Positions 45,915-59,300 of a stretch of 64,000 nucleotides of DNA are shown here, in pieces. The first letter of the stretch is position 1. Each line of letters begins with the position of its first letter. The notes beneath the pieces are model-generated. The model was not told the origin of the DNA. It did not search any database and saw only the letters and a program-made list of their open reading frames with translations. A program made the position numbers and the translations under genes. The stretch is taken from NCBI GenBank assembly GCA_037833965.1, contig AP031358.1, positions 11,850,001-11,914,000 of the forward strand. The letters are read 5' to 3'. This stretch comes from Marchantia polymorpha subsp. ruderalis. Lineage: Eukaryota; Streptophyta; Marchantiopsida; Marchantiales; Marchantiaceae.

Positions 45915-46915
45915 AAATGTCTTAGTAAGCTGTGAACATAACGCTAGCAATTTGTGTGATTGATGGATAGAATTGCTATGTCATCAATCCCTTATAAATG
46001 AATTGGATGATGAGAATGAATTCTATCTTCTTGTGTTCATTGAAAAAAATTATATGAGACAAGGCCTACTCAATTTAGATATATATGATCTTCAGAATTT
46101 ATGTATGATTGAGATATATTTTATGAGAGATAATTTTTCTTCCTCATTGAAATTATAGTTATCATAGACAATATTAATGTCTATCAAGATTAATTCTAAT
46201 GAATAAAATTATTTCAAAAAACTATTATTCATTTTGATAAAATTGGAAAGAATACAAATAAGAAGATAAAAGTAATATTTTTAAATAAGTTGTAAAGTAA
46301 ATGTGTGACTGTTTATTTCAGCAATCAAAAATTTATTTTGGAGGTATTTTTTAGTTTTTTTTATAGTTTTTATTGAGATATAAGTGAAGGAAATTTGTGA
46401 AGGTGTGTGTCAATTTACGGGCATGGATATCAATCTCCTAGATTGACAATGAATTTTCAACAAGCCATTTAAAATAAATTTGAATTAGATTTAGTCAAGA
46501 ATTCATGATTCTTGTGTACTTAATTTTGTTCAGTTGATTTCAAGAGGAATGCTTCTGGTTTGCATTATATTGATAAAAACATGCACACAAAATTATTCAT
46601 AATTATCTATGCACAACTTTATTCAAATGAAACAATAAATATAATTGTATGTTGTAACTTGTCTATAATTCATTTGATCTCACTCATCTATATGTACATA
46701 TTTTCAATAAATAATCAAACTAATATATCCAAACTATCAAACTTTTCAAAATATTACAATTAGTTGATCATGAAATTCTATATGCTCAAATTAAAATGTA
46801 CATCTATAAAAGTATAAAATAATCATTAAAGAATAGATTAGTTTTTTAATCATTCAGGTTTAGTTTTACAATAAGATGTTCATTTCATAAATTTATATAA
46901 TCTATTAAATAAGTT

Positions 46916-47694
46916 ATAAGAGCGAGGCTATCAGATTGATTACCATTTACGATATCAGATACACACGATGCAATGCCGATGTTCAAGACGAAATATGACA
47001 TGAAATGAAATGAAATGAATGCTGGTTGGCGAATACTGAATCATCGGTCCTGTAGCTGTAGTTACCGTAAACTCACCCGTTGCTTACTGCGTCGAACCAG
47101 CAAAATTTGAATACTGTAATGTGAAAGGTTTGCTACCCATGTGTAATGAGCTTCGTTCGTGACTAAAATAATTTGGATGGGAGACAAGAAGCAGAAGACA
47201 TTACAAGGTTTAGGATGTTTTCATATACTCTGCATCTCCTTACAACTTTAATGATATGTGTGTTTGTATGTATACTTTCATTTTATTTTATAGATATGCA
47301 AGTTCTGCAAGGATCCTTCATTCCCCGTAAATCTCCGGGCCCATTGAGATTGCAGTAAAAAACAAGTGGGTACTTCGTGATCCAAATTACATCACAACAA
47401 CAAAATTGGAACTTAATCAGAGGTTCTTTGGATCGAAAAGAAATTCGATGCTCCATCCCTCATAAGAATTAGTGTCCACTGTGACTGCAGCCATTGTCAG
47501 TTATTAGGGCTTGTCCTCGAGCCCAGCATGTTTTTGGAGACTATATTGTGAAAAACAATGCTACCCAAAAGCAAAAAGTGCCATTCGTGATTAGAAGAAT
47601 TTGGATCAGAGACAATAAGCGGAGGACATTCCAAGGTTTAGGATGGTTTAGATGCATATACTCTTCATCTCCTTGAACTATTAATGTACGTTTC

Positions 47695-47745
<51 letters not shown>

Positions 47746-50700
47746 ATAGACATTCATTTTAGATCTACACATATGAAATATATTTGATCATCCATCCCAA
47801 TAAGGCTTAGTGCCCATTGTGACTGCAGCCGTAGTCAATTAGCAGGGCACGTCCTGGAACCCAGCATTTTTTGAATATCATACTGTGAAAAACAATGCCC
47901 TCGTTTGTATTAAGTTTCATTCGTGACGAAAAGAATTCGGTTCAAAGACAAGAAGCTCAGGACATTTCAAGGTTTTTGTTGGTTTCATATATTCTGCATC
48001 TCCTCAAATTATGATTGTTTGGTTCTAATATATTACAAATTTATTTTAGTACCCTTTTATGCAAGTTGTAAAATGATCCTTCATTTTCTGTAACGCTCCG
48101 TGACCATTAAGATCGCACTCACAAACAGATGGGCACTTCGCAGACCACAGTAGATCACAGCAAGAAAATTGGAACTTATTCAGAGGTATTTTGGACCGAA
48201 AAGAAATTCGATGCTCCATCCCCGGTTAGCCTTAGTGCCCATTGTGACTGGCAGCAACAGTCAGTTAGTAGGGCGTGTTCTGGAACCCCTTAATACGATC
48301 ACACTCTTCAAAATCATAAGAGCGAGGCTATCAAATTGATCATGAGACGTGATGCAATGCCGATGTTCCAGACGAAAGATGAAATGAAATGAATGCTGGT
48401 TCACGAATACTGAATCATCACTCCTGTAGCTACCGTGATCTCACCCGTTGCTTACTGCGTCGAACCAGCAAAATTTGAATACTGTATTGTGAAAGGTCTG
48501 CTACCCATCTGTAATGAGTCTCATCCGTGACAAATATTTGGGATCAGAGACAAGCAGTAGAGGACATTCCAAGGTTTAGGATGGTTTCATATACTCTGCA
48601 TCTCCTTAAAATTTCAACGATATTTGTATGTGTATATATACCTTCACTTTATATTCTAGATATGCAAGTTCTGCAACGATCCTTCATTCCCCGTAACTCT
48701 CCGTGCCCATTGAGATTGCAGTAATAAACAAGTGGGCACTTCGCGATCCGATTACATCATAACACGAAAACTGGAACTTATTCAGAGGTTCTTTGGATCG
48801 AAAGAAATTCGATGCTCCATCCCCCATAAGGCTTGGTGCCCATTGTGACTGCAGCCATAGTCGGTTATTAGGACTTGTCCTCGAGCACCAGCTCCCATTC
48901 GAACACTTTAATTTGAAAAGCAATGCTACCCGTTAGTAAAAAGTGTTATTCGTGACTAGAAGAATTTGGATCAGAGATACAAAGCAGAAGACATTCCAAG
49001 GTTTTCGATGGTTTCATCTGATCTGCATCTCCTTAAACTATTAATGTTTGGTTGTATATATATTACACATTCATTTTAGTACCCATTTATGCAAGTTGTG
49101 AAATGATACTTCATTCTCTGTAACGCTCCGTGGCCATTTTGATCGAACCCATAAACAAATGGGCACTTCGAAATCCAAATTAGATCACAACAAGAAAATT
49201 TGAACTTATTCAGAAGCTCGTTGGACCGAAAAGACAATTGATCTTCCATTCCTCATAGGTCTCGCTGCCCATTGTGACTGCAGCCATAGTCAAATAGTAG
49301 GGCACGTCCTGGAACCCAGCATTTTTTTGAATATCCTAATGTGAAAAAAAATGCTACACATCTGTAATAAGTTTCTTTCGTGACTCAAAGAATTTAGTTC
49401 GGAGACAAGAAGCAGAGGACATTTCAAGGTATTCGATGGTTTCATATTCTCTGCATCTCCTTAAACTATTTGTGTTTGGTTGTGTATATATTACACATTC
49501 ATTTTAGTTCCCATTCATGCAAGTTGTGAAATGATCCTTCATTCTCTGTAACGCTCCATGACCATTGTGATCGAAACCATAAACAAATGGGCACTTCGAA
49601 ATCCAAATTAGATCAAAACCAGAAAATTAGAACCTATTCAGAGGTATTTTGGACCGGAATGAAACTAGATGCTCCATCCCCCTAAGGCTTAGTTTAGTGC
49701 CCATTGTGACTGCAGCCACAGTCAGTTAGTAGGCGTGTACTGGAACTGCTTAATACGATCACAATCTTCAAAACCCATAATAGCGAGGCTATCAAATTGA
49801 TTATGAGACGTGATGCAATGCAGATGCTCAAGGCGAAAGATGACATGAAATTAAGTGAATTCTTGTTTGCGAATACTGAATCATCAGTCCTGTAGCTGTA
49901 GCTATCGTAATATCACCCGTTGCTTACTGCGTCGAATCAGCAGTATTTATAAACTGCATTGTGAAAAACAAGGCTACCCCTTTGTAATGAGTTTTATTCG
50001 TGACTAAAAGTATGTGGATCAGAGACAAAAAAGCGGAAGACATTTCAACGTTTATGATGGCCTCATATACTCTGCAGTTCCTTTTGAATTAACGTATGTG
50101 TGTATATATGTAAACTCATTTTAGACTAAAGATGTGCAAGTTCTGTTACGATCCTTCATCTACCGTAACGCTCAGTGCCCATTTTGATTGCAGTCATAAA
50201 CAAGAAGGCACTTCAAGACCCAAATTAGATCACAGCAAGACAATTGGAACTTATTCAGAGGTTATTTGAATCAAGAAGAAATTCGATGCTCCATCCCCCA
50301 TAAGGCTTAGTGACCGTTATGACTGCAGCCATAGTCGGTTAGTAGGGCTTGTTATGGAACCCAACATTATTTCGGAGACTATATTTAGAAAAACAACGCT
50401 ACCCATTGGTTATAAGGTTCATTCGAAACTAAATGAATTTGGATCAGAGACAAGAAGCAGAAGACATTCCAAGGTTTAGGACTGTTTCATATACTCTTCA
50501 TCTCCTTAAACTATTCATGTAGGTTTGTGTATATTTTACACATTCATTTTAAGTCCCAACATATGCAAGTTGAATAACGATCTTTCATTACCTGTAACGC
50601 TTGGTGCCAATTGTGATTGGAACCAAAAGCAAGTGGGCACTTCGCGATACAAACTATATCACAAGAAGAAAATTGAATATATTCAGAGGTTCATCGCACC

Positions 50701-51480
50701 AAAAATAGATTCGATCATTCCCCAAAGGGTTAGTGCATTGTGACTGCAGCCATAGTCAGTTAGTAGGGAGTGTCATGAAACCGCTTAATATTATCACTCT
50801 CTTCAAAACCCATAAGACCGAGGCGATCTGATTGATTATGAGACGTTATGCAGTGCCCATGTTCATGCCGAAATATGAAAAGAAATGACCGCTGGTTTTA
50901 CGAATATTGAATCGTCAGTCCTGAAGCTACCGTGATCTCACCCGTTGCTTACTGCGTCGAGTCAGCAATATTTTGAATACTGTATTGTGAAAAAGTATGC
51001 AACCCATTTTGTTAGGAGTTTCATTCGTCACTAGTAGAATGGCATCAGAAACAAGAAGCTGAAGACATCCCCAAGTTTTAAGATTTTTTCTTTGCTCTGA
51101 TTCATTTGCTCTGCATAGGCTTAAAGAACTCATGTATGTTCGAATTTATAGATACACGTACATTCTAGATCCCCAGATATGCAAGTTGTGTAACGATCCT
51201 TCACCCTGCGTAACGCTCCGTGCCCATTGTGATTGCAGCCATTAACAAGTGGGCACTTCGAACTCCAAATTAGATCACAACCAGAAGATTAGAACTTGTT
51301 CAGAGGTTCTTTGGACGGATTGGATGAAATTCGATCCTCCATCCCCCCTATAAATATGCGTGACCCGTGGGACTGCAGTCATAGTCAGGAGTGCACATCG
51401 CAGTCAACATGACGTCACAGCAGGAAATTGGAATGAATTTAGACGTTCGGTGCACCGAAGAGAAACACCGAACAGGGAGT
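46916..51480. repeat. Higher-order array of diverged ~430-bp and ~200-bp repeat units
   Basis: A unit of roughly 430 bp recurs about nine times. Landmarks are GTGACTGCAGCCATAGTCAG (near 47485, 47822, 48848, 49277, 49712, 50322, 50743, 51372), GACATTCCAAGGTTTAGGATGG, CTCTGCATCTCCTTA and AACGATCCTTCATT. A second block (GAGCGAGGCTATCA...CACCCGTTGCTTACTGCGTCGAA) is interposed near 46921, 48325, 49785 and 50818, so a composite of ~1.0-1.45 kb repeats. No ORF is conserved between units, so this looks like satellite-type non-coding DNA. Confidence 0.85.
47696..47749. repeat. (AAAT)n microsatellite
   Basis: About 13 uninterrupted copies of the 4-bp unit lie within the larger repeat array, at the point where neighbouring units have a short A/T tract. 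Confidence 0.95.
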
Positions 51481-54137
51481 GATATAATTTAGAAGAGTGA
51501 GCCAATATAAAGCCGAGAGGACCAAGCCGAGCGGCAATGCTCAACCCGGCTTCCTGTTGGCGGAATGATGCCACCGACGGCGAAATGCAGAAAGAACAAA
51601 GCCTCGGTGCAGGAATCCGGACCCAATAATGATGGGAAAAATGTCCAGCTCCAGACTGGACAAAACGGTTCGTGGACAGAGTGGGGGAAATAGTGGAGTA
51701 AAAAGTCGCAAATGGAGTGAAATGGGATGGAGATGGTGGACCACGTCACGGGGGGATGGGGTGGGATGCAGCAGCTGGTTGCACTGCTGCTGTTGCTGGT
51801 GCTGCAGCAGGTCAGGGGAAGGAATTAAGGTGACCAGTGTTTAACTCGTGTCTAGGGCGAGGACGGTCAGGACAAACGTGTCCTTACTTTCATTGTAAGT
51901 AAGTGTAAGTAAGTCAGGGGAGGAAGAAAGAGAGATCCAGAGCTATGGCGCTGGTGCTGCTGGTCTGGTGGTGGCCAAACAACACGACGCACCAGCAGCA
52001 GCAGAAGCAGCAGCAGCCAGGAGGAGGAGTAGGAGTAGGAGGTGGAGCAGCAGCCTCAAAGCGCATTTGAGCAGCAGCAGCAGTCGAGGTCATATTCGAT
52101 TGATTGATCGTGAAGAAGCAGGAGGAGCAGCAGGAGGTCGAGGTCGAGGCTGAAGCCCAACAACGACCTGTTGGAGGAGGAAGAAGGGAAGCCAGGAAGG
52201 AAGCGAGCGATGAGGTGAGAGAGAGGAGAGAGGCACGAGAGGATAGAGACAGAGAGGTAGATTTGTGAAGGACCTGAGGTGAGGCGAGGTGGGGTGAAAT
52301 GGGAACAGAACAACGTCGAGCCATGGTCTTAAAACCCTAAAAACGAGACTTGGATTTGAAGTCGAAGAGTTGACCACCGACTTCAGACAGAGAGACACAG
52401 GCTAATTTGAAGTGAGGACGAAGAGAGGAGAAGGGCAGTGGAGAGAAGCACTTTTTGTGGTATGTATCTATTACCTCTCGAGTAGAGTAGAATGAGATGT
52501 TTCGTGTTTGAAGAAGGAGGTGTCTTTTCCAATCTAACGTCACGAAGACGGCACATTCGGTCGCTCCCGCCTTTTTCTCTAATTCTTCCTTCTTATTGCG
52601 CTGTTTCTGGAGGCCAATGTGATCGCTTACTTTACTTCCTGCCCCACCAAGGGTTTCTGCCTTTCCTCCTACCCCTTCTCGGACTCCACGTCCTTCCTTC
52701 CGGCCTCCCCCTTCTTTCCGAGTTCTAAGTCCTATATATTGCTTGCTGATTCTTCCCAATCTGCTCACTCAGGCTTTGCGGGTTTCGAGAGCTCTCTGTT
52801 CCTACATTTAGTCTTCTTTCCCGGAGTTTCATCAGTGTCGGCCGTCTGAGCGGATCACTTAAGCGCGAGACATTCTTAGGTCTCGACGCGAACAATCGGG
52901 GCATCCCCTGAATTTCCCTGCCTGGGATGCCCGACACAGGGCCCATCCATTGTTCTTGCTCTGTCAGTGCGAAATCCGTCAGGGATGTCCAATTTCGATT
53001 TTGACCTGTTGATCTCATTGTCAACTGCGTACGGTACACGCACGGCCGTCTCTGTTCATGAATGTCTCGAGTCTATGTGACGGAAACTCTTCCGTCCTAT
53101 CTGACAGGGCTGGCAGTCTCCTGTCACACGTCTCGCCTGTGTCAGGACAGAACGCCCTGTGTTAAGTGATCGAGGCCTTCGGTTGATTAAGTAATTAGCA
53201 ATAAATTGGAACTTATTGGGACCCAATTCGTGTCTCGCCCTACTCTTGACGAGCGTCGGACAATTTGGTGAAGGATAAGGATTAGTAGTGGCTGGTCAGT
53301 AACCCAGTGAATTAGTGCATCGGAGGATTTTTCGTCTCAGTTACGTCTTCGCGAGAATTGGGTTTCGAATTTTTTTAAGACGGACTGGATTTTATGCGAG
53401 TGGTTGGATTCATCAAGGCACTCGGTGAATGCTCTGTCGGTATGTGTAAATTTTGGTCGGGCACAACGGCGTAGGCCTGAACGTAAGTCTCCCAACTTCT
53501 TCACGGGTCGCCATCCCCTGTTTCTGGGCCAGCAGCTACTGCGTTGCATAGTTTTGGGTGTTCATTTGGATTATGCGGGAGAGAGGTTGTTGTCGGGGTC
53601 AGGGGATGGTACACTGCAGGTAGCTCACGCAGGATGTGTGATGCTGCCTGTAGAAGGTCGTGATTTGGCCGGCACAGGGACCATTATGACGGTTCGAATT
53701 CCATGGATTTTAGGAGTAGTAATTTTGGTCCGAGGCCTTGGAAGCTTAGCCTTCGGTAGCGCTCTTCGTCCTTGTAATTTTTGACCTTTGGGAGGAGGAG
53801 GGGGTGGAGGGCGGGGAGGGTGGACACTGTAAGGATACTCGGACCGGACTACCGACCGGTTTCCTTCGCGTGCTACAGATCGTTACATCCTGTCGGTGAC
53901 AGAAGGGATCTTGAATTTGCAAAGGACATAACCTGGATCCGAACGATTTGTACTAGGAAGTAGTGCCTTGCCGTATTTTGGAAAAATAATTCACTGATCC
54001 TTGGTGCAGGCTATTGAATGTGCACTGACTGATTTTTTTGGTGCCCCACGTGCTGTACCTGCAGTCTGTTGCCGGAAAAATTCTGGTGAAGGAGAGGGAA
54101 GATTGTCAGAGGCGTTACGTTTGTGGTGACTGTTGCA
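51481..54137 (+). other. Upstream region and probable 5' untranslated region of the CUE-domain gene
   Basis: 51481-52440 includes a CAG/CAA microsatellite (about 51990-52090) and purine-rich GGAGGA runs. 52530-52840 is pyrimidine-rich, as in plant 5' leaders. Several short upstream ATG ORFs occur before 54138. A 5' UTR intron is possible but no boundary can be fixed. ORFs on both strands here lack family signatures. Confidence 0.4.
51990..52085. repeat. CAG-rich microsatellite region
   Basis: CAGCAGCAGCAGAAGCAGCAGCAG at about 51991-52014 is followed by GGAGGA/GTAGGA runs and another GCAGCAGCAGCAG run near 52070. It is non-coding as far as can be seen. Confidence 0.85.
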
Positions 54138-56102
54138 ATGTCTGCGGTGGTTTGCGGGAAGCGGTCCCTTTTCGACGATCTGCACGGCTCGCCTCCCATC
54201 GCTAAAAGAATCCGCTGTGGGGGCAATTCTCCCATTCGCTTCCAGTCCGTTGTCTCGCCGATTAGAATTGGCGCAGGAGGAGCTGCGGAGGCAGGGTCGC
54301 CCGGGCGGCCTTCTGTCTCTTACTTGGACGAGCATCTTACTCAGCTTCGAGCTTCTTTTCCCGAGATGGACGGACAGGTTTTGCCTGCTTTTGCCTGTTT
54401 TTTTTGCAATGCAGAGCAGATTTTATCAGTTTAAGTCCTTTTGTCGAATTTTTTTTGAAGTTTCTGCTCCCGGAGTTGTCTTTTTTAGGGTTAAAGATTG
54501 TTTTTTTATCTGTCTTTTTCTCAATTTTCACTGTTTTTTGGCGTGGTTTCAGCTGGTGGAGAAAGTTTACGAGTCATGCGGGAGGAATTTGGATTCCGCT
54601 ATCAAGAGCCTAACTGATCTCAGACTCAGTTCTTGTGAACTTATCAACCCTTGCGAGAATGGAGGGCATTCCGCTTCCTCTGGTGCACCCTCTTCATCAG
54701 CAAGCGTTGCGGCTGTCACTGAAGGTGATTCGACGTTCAAAAGATTTTTTGGGTTGTTGTTGTTAAGTTCTTCTTAAATTCTGTTGCATGATTTAGTGAT
54801 TTTTTAGCTCGAGTTAACTTGATGGTTATTTTGCTGCAGGGTATGGACAAAATACTGTCGTCCAAACTTCTCTGGGGGAAGATAAAACATGCCAACAACC
54901 TGCGGGAAATATCCCCGGCGATGGCACCGAGTGGGTCGACCTCCTCGTGAGGGAGATGTTGAGTGCTTCAGACTTGGAAGACGCCAGGATGAGGGCTACT
55001 CGTTTGTTGGAGGCGTTTGAGAAAACAGTTGCCTCTCGCACGGGAGTTATCACAGAGGTCGTCAGAAAAGTAAGAATCTATTCTTTTGCATTCTTTTTAA
55101 ATTTTGTTATGAATCTTTCGAACTCACGAATCGTTTTGGACGAATGTAGCTAACATTTTAATTGGGTTTTCGGCAGGAAAACATGGCTCTCAAGGAACAA
55201 CTCCAAGGTTTGCTGAGAGATAACCATATCCTCAAAAGGGCAGTTGCTATTCAGCACGAACGCCAACTGGAGCATGAAGAGCGATCCAGGGAACTTGAAG
55301 CAGTGAAGCAGCTTCTCACACAACACCAAGAACAGCTTCGGAGCCTTGAGGTACGCGTTTATCTGATCTTTTTCCTTGATTTGATTGTTAATATGTTATC
55401 TTCCTCTGTTTCTACTTGCATACCAGAATGTTTTGCATTGTTAGCATGCTAAATCTTAGTACAATATTAGAGAAATCGTTTGAACATCAGTTTGAATTGT
55501 GTTTCACGAAGTTTCTTGTTTTGTCTCGGTCTCGAAACGAATGAGATCGAAGGCAATGATTCTTAGAAGTATTCTGTCTTGTATGGGAACTTTGAGCATG
55601 TTATTTCAACCAAATGTGGTATGGTTAGTCGTGACTTGGATCTGAGTCCCAAACGGCTCGCGCTTGTGGATCTGCATACACATCTTTCATAGCTGTACTA
55701 TCTCGAAATCATGTGGCTCTCGTTTAAGGATCGTTTGACTCCAAAGTGCTTGAGCTGTTCGTTCCCGCAAGCCGTAAGCCGGAAAGCGGCTGGAGGGTAA
55801 TTCTGAGAACATGAATGACGTAACGCTTTCTTGCATATGCCTCCCTCGCTCAAATCTTCAAAATATGGTCTGTCTGTTTCGCTCCCCTCTAAGAAACGCC
55901 TCTTCCATGCCGAATTCGCAAGCCCTCTTTGGAGATCGCTCAAGAACTCAGCAATTTTGTAGCTGTAGCTGCCTCTCCTTCGCTTTCCGCTATTAATCTA
56001 TCAGTGTGTGTGCAGCTTAACAACTACGCTCTTACTTTGCACCTGCGCAAAGCGCAAGAAGGGAGTTCCATTCCCGGACGATTTCATCCCAATTTGTATT
56101 AG
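54138..56102 (+). CDS. Plant CUE-domain protein with C-terminal coiled coil, five exons
   Basis: Exons are 54138-54377, 54553-54724, 54840-55069, 55177-55350 and 56016-56102. All introns are GT-AG, and the 903-bp CDS gives 300 residues. The N-terminus (MSAVVCGKRSLFDDL...KRIRC) and the C-terminus (LNNYALTLHL...SSIPGRFHPN, residues 273-298) match a conserved plant family of CUE-domain proteins annotated in Arabidopsis as 'ubiquitin system component Cue'. The CUE domain (residues ~62-105, LTQLRASFPEMD...CGRNLDSAIKSL) is a small three-helix ubiquitin-binding fold. Residues ~155-290 are helical, with a coiled coil at ~215-275 (ENMALKEQLQ...RSLE). It probably binds ubiquitin or a ubiquitinated partner; its pathway is not established here. 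ATG 54138 starts the conserved N-terminus. Intron 4 is long (665 bp). Confidence 0.9.
55377..55672. repeat. Intron 4 segment duplicated downstream
   Basis: This part of intron 4 recurs at 58274-58583, including GTTTCTACTTGCATAC, TTAGCATGCTAAATCTTAGTACAATATTAG, TCTCGGTCTCGAAACGAATGAGATCGAAGG and the shared end GCGCTTGTGGATC. Identity is high with scattered single-base changes and a small insertion (TATGG) in the copy. Confidence 0.9.
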
Positions 56103-56354
56103 TAGCTTGGCATAAGCAACTCCATCTACTACTCTTCGAAATGCAAAGGTCGACTTCGATGAGTCAGGGTTACTTATTCCTATCTGATTTTCAAGGACTT
56201 CCGAGATGGGGGCCACTCAGAGTCCCCTTAGGTTGTTGGAATTTTGGTGATGCGAACTAGCGAACATACTTCAAATTTCGGGTGGGTCTCGGATTTTGGG
56301 AGGACGTAGTTTGCGGGAATACAGGGGAAATGATCTTACTGTCAAAGGACAAAT
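56103..56354 (+). other. Probable 3' untranslated region of the CUE-domain gene
   Basis: 252 bp between the stop codon and the first repeat unit. No coding sense. Transcription may end here or in the repeat array. Confidence 0.45.
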
Positions 56355-59300
56355 CATCACGTGTTAGATTAGACAAGACGTTCGCGATAGATAACCTGTT
56401 CTGGGATGATAATTTGTGAATTGTACATGTAGTTCATCATCATAAGTCTACGGAGAATGTAAATGTCCTCTTATAAAACTATCGCATTATTTTGTGCTCC
56501 GATCGAGCAGCAATGACAATTATTCTGAGGAATCCTTGTCTGATAAAGTGCTTACGCTTGACACCGTCCGAGAGGTGGTACGGACCATCTCGAGATTGTC
56601 CGTCCATGTCGGACGTCCGATCTCAAGTCCGACGCGGGGAATGTACTGTGAAACTGCTGCGGCCCGCTACAGACAATGTTTTGGTGATCGCACAGGCACT
56701 CTTCACGCGCATCGCATGGGCACGAAGAGCATCGACGCTCGAGAGTCGACCATGAACGTCTACACTCGCTCGAGAGTTGACCGAAATTAACCGCGCTTCG
56801 AGCATCGAACTAGCACTGTTACTCACACACAAATCGAACTAGCACTGTTACTCACACACAAACGCATCGACTGCACTTCGGATGTGCACCACGAGCACTG
56901 TTACTTTCTTGGGAGTTGACCTAAACTTCCGCGACCACGAGTATCGATAATTTCCTAGACCTGACCCGAATGTTCGCGACAGACAACTTATGGAGATTGA
57001 GCTAAGACGCCACACTGAAATTCATCGATTGCACGCCGAATGTGCACGATGAGCTATCGATACTCTCTCGAGAGATGACCTGAAGGTATCGCGGGAGCTA
57101 ACCCAAACGTCTCGCGACCATGACTATCGATACTTTCTCGAGATTTGACCAAAGCATACCGCGACAGAAACCGTTTTGAGGATCAATCTATTACACCGAT
57201 TGTATCGTCTGTACACTAAACGTGCACGATGAGTATCGATACTCTCTCGAGAGTTGACCTAAAGGTCCCGCGACCATGAGCATCGATTTTCTGTCGGAAT
57301 TTGACCAAAACAGCCCACGACAGACAGCGTTTAGGAGATCGATCGCGCACTATTACCCTACACTGAGACGGATCGAATGCACACTGAATGTGCACGATCG
57401 ACAGACAATTTTGCGACAGTTTTGTGAATAATCACGTGTTAGAATAGACAAGACGTTCGCGATAGATAACCTGTTCTGGGATGATATTTTGTGAATTATA
57501 CATGTAGTTCATCATCATAAATTTACGGAGAATGTAAATGTCCTCTTACAAAACTATCGCATTATTTTGTGCTCCGATCGAGCAGCAATGACAATTCTTC
57601 CGAGGAATCTTTGTCCTATAAAGTGCATAAGCTTGACACCGTCCGAGAGATTGTACGGATTACCTCGAAATTGTCCGCTCACTGTCGTGCGTCCGATTGT
57701 ACGGACTACCTCGAAATTGTCCGCTCACTGTCGTGCGTCCGATCTTAAGTCCGACGAGGGGAATGTACGGTGAAACCCCCGCGGCCCGCTACAGACAATG
57801 TTTTGGTGACCGCACTGGCACTCTTTACGCTCATCGCATGTGCGCGATGAGCATCGACACGCCCTGGAGAGTTGACTTCAACGCACCGCGACCATGAAAG
57901 TCGACACTCGCCCGAGCGTTGACCGAAATAAACCGCGACTAACAGTGCGTCGAGCATCGAACTAGCATTACCACCGTACACAAACGCATCGACTGAACGC
58001 CAATGTGCATGACGAGCATCGATACTTTATCGAGAGTATCGAGACCTAAACTTCCGCGACCACGAGTATCGAGAATTTCTGGAGACTTGACCCGAACGTC
58101 CCGCGACAGATAACTTTTGGAGATCGAACTTATCCCGCACACTGAAACTAATCGATTGCACGCCGAAATTGCACGATGAGTGTGGATACCTTCTCGAGAG
58201 CTAACCCAAACGTCCCGCGACCATGACCATCGATACATTCTCGAGACTTGACCAAAACATACTGCGACAGACAACGTTTTGCTGATTTGTTTGTTAAGAT
58301 GTTATCTTCGTCTGTTTCTACTTGCATACTAGAATGTTTTGCCTTATTAGCATGCTAAATCTTAGTACAATATTAGAAAAATTGTTTGAACATCAGCTTG
58401 AATTATGTTTCACGAGGTTTCTTATGTTGTCTCGGTCTCGAAACGAATGAGATCGAAGGCAATGATTTCTAGAAGTATTCTGTCTTGTATGGGAACTTTG
58501 AGCATGTTATTTCAACCAAATGTGGTATGGTATGGTTAGTCGTCACTTGGATCTGAGTCCCAAACGGCTCGCGCTTGTGGATCCTTAGATTAGGCAAGAC
58601 GTTCGCGATAGATAACCTTTTCTGGGATGATATTTTGTGAATTGTACATGTAGTTCATCATCATAAGTCTACGGAGAATGTAAATGTCCTCTTTCAAAAC
58701 TATCGCATTATTTTGAGCTCCGATCGAGCAGCAATGACAATTCGTCCAAGGAATATCTATATTCGATAGAATGCATACGCTTGACACCGTCCGAAAGATC
58801 GTACGGACTACCTCTATATTGTCCGTCCATTGTCGTACGTCTGATCTTATGTCCGACGCGGAGAACATACGATGAGCCGCCTGCGGCCCTGCTAGAGACA
58901 ATGTTTTGGTCATTGCACGGGCACTCCTTACGCTCACCGAATGTGCACGATGGGCACCTATATTCGCTCGAGAGTTGACTTAGACGCCCGCGACCACGAA
59001 CATCGATACTCGCTCGAGAGTTGACCTAAATGTGACGCGACATGCGCATCGACATTTGCTCGAGAGTTGACATAAGCGTGACGCGACCACTCACATCGAT
59101 ACGTTCTCGAGACTTGACCGAAACAAACCGCGACTGACAGCGTTTTGAGCATCGAACGTGCACGATTACTTACACTATCGCATCGACTGCACACCGAATG
59201 TGCACGAAGAGCATCGATACTTTCACGAGATTACTCGAACTTCCCGAGAGATATCTCGAACTTTCCGCGACCACGAGTATCGATACTTTATCGAGACTTG

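Larger units (their letters stand above)
32551..46915. other. Very AT-rich, gene-free block of decayed repeats
   Basis: Composition drops sharply; for example the line starting 41881 has 9 G/C in 60. No ORF above ~86 codons and no recognisable protein was found. The content is old repeats. Diverged copies of one unit (with AAACCTCATCAAATTTGATG-like and AAGATCAATTGA-like landmarks) lie near 33000-33500, 36640-37240 and 42240-42730. A diverged direct duplication is at ~34460-35180, a ~100-bp tandem array at 35380-35915, and a relic LTR at ~37600-39180. Depletion of C and G against the related young LTR suggests methylation-driven decay. Confidence 0.7.

Noticed and set aside
32551..46915. Organellar DNA insertion to explain AT richness
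   Set aside because: No chloroplast or mitochondrial gene or RNA sequence was recognised; a decayed nuclear LTR lies inside.
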